From the NCBI GenBank assembly GCA_021846605.1, contig JAJZWQ010000130.1:1-8821 (forward strand): a DNA stretch of 8,821 nt. Direction: 5' to 3'. The notes under the pieces were generated by a model, which saw only the letters and a program-made list of their open reading frames with translations, had not been told where the DNA came from and searched no databases. Each line of letters begins with the position of its first letter. Within the stretch, counting starts at the first letter, position 1. The position numbers and the translations under genes were made by a program. The stretch comes from Bacillota bacterium (GTDB lineage: Bacteria > Bacillota_E > RBS10-35 > JAJYVN01). Positions 6,484 to 8,821 of the stretch are shown piece by piece.

Positions 6484-7107
6484 ATGCGCCTGGGGCTCTT
6501 CGGCGGCACGTTCGATCCGGTCCACCTCGCCCACCTGGCCATCGCGGAGACGGCCCGCGATCGGTTGCGCCTGGACCGCGTCGTCTTCGTCCCCGCCGGC
6601 GCGCCGCCGCACAAGGCGGGCCAGGCGATCAGCCCGGCGGCCGACCGTCTGGAGATGGTGCGGGCCGCCGTCGCGGACAACCCCGGCTTTGCCTGCAGTG
6701 ACCTGGAGTTGCTCCGTCCGGGGCCGTCGTACGCCGCCGATACGCTTCAGGCGTTCGCCCAGGCGCATCCCGGCGCCGAACTCTTCTGGCTGCTCGGCTC
6801 GGACAGCGTGACCGAACTGCACACCTGGCGGATGCCCGAGCGCCTCTTCCGGCTGGCGACCTTTGTCGGGCTGGCCCGTCCGGGCTGGCCGGAGTCCCAG
6901 GTGCGCGCCTGGCTGGCGGCCCAGCCGCCCGGCATGCGCCCGCGCCTGGAGTTCGTCGACGTGCCGCTATTGGAGATCTCGGCCAGTGAGGTGCGGCGGC
7001 GGGCGGCGGTGGGGGAATCGCTGCGCTACCTGGTGCCGGATCCCGTCCGTGCCTACCTGCAGGCGCACGGACTCTACCGGCCGGAGGGGGGTGGAGGGCA
7101 TGCCTGA
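6484..7107 (+). CDS. nadD: Nicotinate-nucleotide adenylyltransferase NadD
   Basis: The 207-residue cytoplasmic enzyme joins nicotinate mononucleotide and ATP to make deamido-NAD in NAD biosynthesis. The nucleotidyltransferase signature is at the N-terminus: LGLFGGTFDPVHLAHL, including the H-x-x-H pair. Further motifs are FVPAGAPPHK, LLGSDSVTELHTW, and the C-terminal phosphate-binding ISASEVRRR (165-173), close to the usual IS-T-IR. ATG 6484 is chosen because GAGGGGG (6471-6477) is 6 bases upstream; ATG 6451 lies inside obgE and adds 11 residues not expected in the family. obgE-nadD-yqeK-rsfS is a conserved series in Firmicutes. Confidence 0.95.
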   Translation: MRLGLFGGTFDPVHLAHLAIAETARDRLRLDRVVFVPAGAPPHKAGQAISPAADRLEMVRAAVADNPGFACSDLELLRPGPSYAADTLQAFAQAHPGAELFWLLGSDSVTELHTWRMPERLFRLATFVGLARPGWPESQVRAWLAAQPPGMRPRLEFVDVPLLEISASEVRRRAAVGESLRYLVPDPVRAYLQAHGLYRPEGGGGHA

Positions 7108-7705
7108 GCCAGGCGATGTGGAGGCCGCGCTGGACGCCCGCCTGTCTGGGCCCCGGGCCGCGCACTGCCGTGGGGTGGCCGCCGCGGCGCGCGATCTCGC
7201 CGTGCGCTTCGATGTGGACCCGCGCCAGGCGGTGCTGGCCGGCCTGTTGCACGACTGGTACAGGGAGACGCCGGCGGTGGACCTGTTGGCCCTGGCGCGC
7301 CGCTGCGGGGTCGTGGCCCCAGGGACGCCGGACGCCGAGGTGCTCGCCGGCACCCTGCACGGGCCGGTGGCCGCCCGGCTGCTGCCCGAACGCTGGTCGG
7401 ACCTGGAGCCGGCGGTGCTGTGGGCGATCGACCGCCACACCACGGGCGACGTCGACATGGCCGATCTGGACTGCGTGCTGTTTGTCGGCGACATGATCGA
7501 GCCCGGACGGAGCTTCCCCGGCGTCGAAAGACTCCGGGCCGCGGCCACGCGCGACCTGCGCGCCGCAACCCTGGCGGTGATGGACGCCACGCTGGGCGAC
7601 CTGCTGGCGCGCGGGCGGCGCATCGCGCCGCGCGCGCTCGCGGCCCGCAACTCCCTGCTGGCGCGCCTGGAGGAGGGCGGCGCCGCTGGCAGGCCCGTTC
7701 GTTGA
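7100..7705 (+). CDS. yqeK: HD-domain hydrolase YqeK (Ap4A-type)
   Basis: The 201-residue HD-superfamily protein fits YqeK, characterised in Firmicutes as a metal-dependent hydrolase that splits diadenosine tetraphosphate symmetrically. The metal ligands are visible: His22 (RAAHCRGVA), His51-Asp52 (LLHDWYRE), His87 (TLHGPVAARLL), His113 (IDRHTTG) and Asp131 (GDMIEPGR). The ATG follows GGAGGG (7093-7098) closely and overlaps the end of nadD by 8 bases, so the two are translationally coupled. Its stop TGA lies in the -35-like box of the promoter candidate for rsfS. The assignment rests on motifs and position between nadD and rsfS. Confidence 0.9.
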   Translation: MPEPGDVEAALDARLSGPRAAHCRGVAAAARDLAVRFDVDPRQAVLAGLLHDWYRETPAVDLLALARRCGVVAPGTPDAEVLAGTLHGPVAARLLPERWSDLEPAVLWAIDRHTTGDVDMADLDCVLFVGDMIEPGRSFPGVERLRAAATRDLRAATLAVMDATLGDLLARGRRIAPRALAARNSLLARLEEGGAAGRPVR

Positions 7706-7731
7706 CGGGCCCCGTCTCGCGGCGGTACGAT
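7702..7731 (+). promoter_or_regulatory. Promoter candidate for rsfS, overlapping the yqeK stop
   Basis: TTGACG (7702-7707) and TACGAT (7726-7731) are 18 bases apart. The stop codon of yqeK (TGA 7703-7705) is embedded in the -35 hexamer, exactly as at the rplA/rplJ junction. A start would fall near 7738, immediately before the GGGAGGG sequence that would serve rsfS. Confidence 0.5.
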
Positions 7732-7764
7732 CCGCCCAGGGAGGGATCGGCGCTGACTACAGCC

Positions 7765-8139
7765 ATGGACGACGCTGTGCTGTCTCTGGTGGATGCGGCC
7801 TCAGCGGCTCTCCTGGGCAAGAAGGCTCACGCGGTCACGGTCCTGGACGTCTCGGCGCTCAGTTCGGTGACCGACCGCTTCCTGATCGCCAGCGGCGGAA
7901 CGCGCCTGGCCGTGCAGGCGATGGCGGACGCGGTCCGCGAGGCGCTGACGCTTGCCGGCCGGCCGCCCCTGCGTTCCGAGGGACTGAGCGAGGGGCGCTG
8001 GATCTGCCTGGATTACGGGGACTTGGTCGTGCACCTCTTTCAGGACGATGTACGTGCCTACTATGACCTGGAGCGCCTGTGGGCCGACGCGCCGCGCGAG
8101 GTGCGGGAGGACGCGGTGGCCGCGTCGCTGCCCGCCTGA
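7765..8139 (+). CDS. rsfS: Ribosomal silencing factor RsfS
   Basis: The 124-residue product (from the ATG) belongs to the RsfS/Iojap family. RsfS binds L14 on the 50S subunit and blocks joining to 30S when nutrients are scarce. Family features are VTVLDVSALSSVTDRFLIAS near the N-terminus, the SEGLSEGRWICLDYGDLVVH segment and the C-terminal RAYYDLERLWADA. The start is uncertain: the best ribosome-binding site (GGGAGGG, 7739-7745) is 19 bases from ATG 7765 but 7 bases from an in-frame CTG at 7753, which would add LTTA. The gene ends the ordered region; a hairpin follows three bases after its stop. Confidence 0.94.
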   Translation: MDDAVLSLVDAASAALLGKKAHAVTVLDVSALSSVTDRFLIASGGTRLAVQAMADAVREALTLAGRPPLRSEGLSEGRWICLDYGDLVVHLFQDDVRAYYDLERLWADAPREVREDAVAASLPA

Positions 8140-8142
8140 GTG

Positions 8143-8176
8143 GAACCTCCCCCCGGCTTTAGCCGTGGGGAGGTTC
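8143..8176. mobile_element. Perfect-arm hairpin after rsfS, resembling an IS200/IS605-type element end
   Basis: GAACCTCCCC (8143-8152) pairs with GGGGAGGTTC (8167-8176). Inside, after one C/T mismatch, CGGC (8154-8157) pairs with GCCG (8162-8165) around the loop TTTA. The pattern C-rich arm, GGCTTTAGCC core, G-rich arm is like the subterminal palindromes of IS200/IS605-family elements and tnpB ends. No tnpB or tnpA reading frame is found next to it. If it is an element end, this is a relic or a non-autonomous copy. It could also act as a 3'-end hairpin for rsfS, although no T-tract follows. The family assignment is from memory of such palindromes, not from a search. Confidence 0.4.
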
Positions 8177-8375
8177 AGGGCTCCCGTACGTGCTCACCCT
8201 TGCGGGTGGCGACAATGTGTGGTGCTCAACAAGGCGTCGGGGTCAGACTTGCAGGCGGGCTCTGAGCACCCGAGAAACTCGACCTCAGCTTCACCCACCC
8301 CACCCTGACCTTCGCCACCCAGCCGCCTTTTTCATGCCGCGTGGCGCCGGCCCGGCCGGCGTACGACGTACTCCT

Positions 8376-8525
8376 GTTCGCATGCGGCGTGTGGCCACCC
8401 AACGCAACGGCGACGAACTGCTAAAGCGTCCGGACGGGAACGGCTCACCCCACGCTTTAAGGCGGGGGCCTGCGCCGCGTTTTCGGTCGGCGCGCGCTGT
8501 CGCTGCAGGTGTCGGGGCGCAGGCC
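8376..8525. repeat. Cluster of three inverted repeats in the gene-free stretch 8140-8614
   Basis: Three perfect inverted repeats follow each other: GTTCG/CGAAC (8376-8380/8414-8418), TAAAGCGT/ACGCTTTA (8422-8429/8452-8459) and GGCCTGCGCC/GGCGCAGGCC (8467-8476/8516-8525). An alternative hairpin, CCCC-A-CGC (8448-8455) with GCGGGGG (8462-8468), would compete with the second repeat and shares the CTTTA core of the 8143-8176 hairpin. No protein frame here looks like a real gene on either strand. It may be a structured RNA or part of a decayed mobile element; no known riboswitch motif was recognised. Confidence 0.4.
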
Positions 8526-8614
8526 AGCGCATTCGGCATCACGGCGGAGTGCGCCCCCGGGCTGTGGACTGGGGACGAAGGGGGCCTGGCCCCGCCCAGG
8601 GATGAGGGTGGCAG

Positions 8615-8758
8615 ATGCGCGTGCTGCGTTATGCGGGGCTGGCGTTCGTGGTTTGGGCCTGGGTGGTCATCCTGGTCAGTTCCGCGGCGAACCCCACGTT
8701 CTCCGTCCTCCACGGCCCCCTGAGGAGCCGTAAAATATCAAAATGCCGCGGAAATTGA
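8615..8758 (+). pseudogene. Short membrane-type ORF, probably a truncated gene
   Basis: ATG 8615 is preceded by GAGGG (8604-8608) at 6 bases. The frame reads 47 residues: a basic start MRVLRY, a hydrophobic stretch AGLAFVVWAWVVILVSSA (a signal peptide or membrane span), then about 22 residues to TGA 8756. The W-x-x-I-L-x-SS pattern recalls the first span of VanZ-like proteins, but this is only suggestive. The last codons (from about 8731) use A/T-rich triplets such as AAA, ATA and TCA, unlike every gene upstream, and coincide with a drop in G+C. I read this as a gene start cut by an inserted segment. It could also be a chance ORF. Confidence 0.3.
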
Positions 8759-8821
8759 GCCGAGCTTGGGCCAAAAGCGATCTCATGTTCTCTTCCACGA
8801 CGAACACAGGTTTGGTGCGTT
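8730..8821. other. Low-GC segment at the right edge, likely edge of foreign DNA
   Basis: By count 43 of the 91 bases from 8731 to 8821 are G or C (about 47%), against roughly 65-70% elsewhere. The change is abrupt after the CTGAGGAGCCG stretch ending at 8730. On the minus strand a frame stays open from the window edge to a TGA at 8678-8676, with peptides such as KPVFVVEENMRSLLAQARL, but it crosses the composition boundary and I do not recognise it. It is probably the end of a mobile element that continues beyond the window. Confidence 0.35.

Noticed and set aside
5058..6680. 540-residue minus-strand frame opposite obgE
   Set aside because: It is a shadow produced by the codon bias of obgE; the translation has no domain signature and the + strand gene is certain.
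8140..8614. CRISPR array, riboswitch or group II intron in the tail
   Set aside because: There are no regularly spaced direct repeats, and I find no recognised riboswitch core or domain V catalytic triad pattern.
8190..8723. 177-residue + strand frame in the right-hand tail
   Set aside because: It has no ribosome-binding site, an Arg/Pro-rich composition and no family signature. It runs through the inverted-repeat cluster and ends in another frame over the small membrane ORF.

Overview
The window is GC-rich chromosomal DNA (roughly 65-70% G+C by eye) and carries bacterial translation genes, all on the + strand. Three things suggest a deep-branching, high-GC Gram-positive (Firmicutes-like) bacterium: the order tuf-rpmG-tRNA(Trp)-secE-nusG-rplK-rplA-rplJ-rplL, an L10-type attenuator leader before rplJ, and a Prp protease next to an L27 that has a cleavable N-terminal peptide. 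Six of the fourteen complete assigned protein genes start with GTG or TTG. The species cannot be named from this sequence.

Layout. Positions 1-105 are the last codons of tuf, followed by a strong hairpin (112-143) and a promoter-like pair (153-182). Then come rpmG (zinc-type L33), tRNA-Trp, secE, nusG, rplK and rplA. A second promoter of the same form begins at the rplA stop codon and leads into an L10-type leader with a clear intrinsic terminator (2805-2835), then rplJ and rplL. A stem-loop (3836-3870) closes that unit. Where rpoB-rpoC normally follow, the window continues with rplU, prp, rpmA, obgE, nadD, yqeK and rsfS. The last of these has its own promoter-like pair starting at the yqeK stop codon.

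How the genes work together. The left half supplies 50S stalk and surface proteins (L33, L11, L1, L10, L7/L12), the tryptophan tRNA, the translocon subunit SecE and the transcription factor NusG. The right half is a 50S assembly and quality module: L21, L27 and its maturation protease Prp, the assembly GTPase Obg, and the ribosome silencing factor RsfS. NAD biosynthesis (NadD) and an HD-domain Ap4A hydrolase (YqeK) are coupled to it.

From 8140 to the end the ordered genes stop. A perfect-arm hairpin resembling an IS200/IS605-type end lies three bases after rsfS. A run of nested inverted repeats (8376-8525) follows, then a short membrane-type ORF (8615-8758) that runs into a segment of about 47% G+C at the right edge. 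This looks like a mobile-element junction. I found no complete new defence or metabolic system. The most notable points are the joining of two ribosomal gene clusters without rpoBC, a promoter class with the stop codon embedded in the -35 box, the predicted alternative folds of the rplJ leader, and the unexplained structured right-hand tail.
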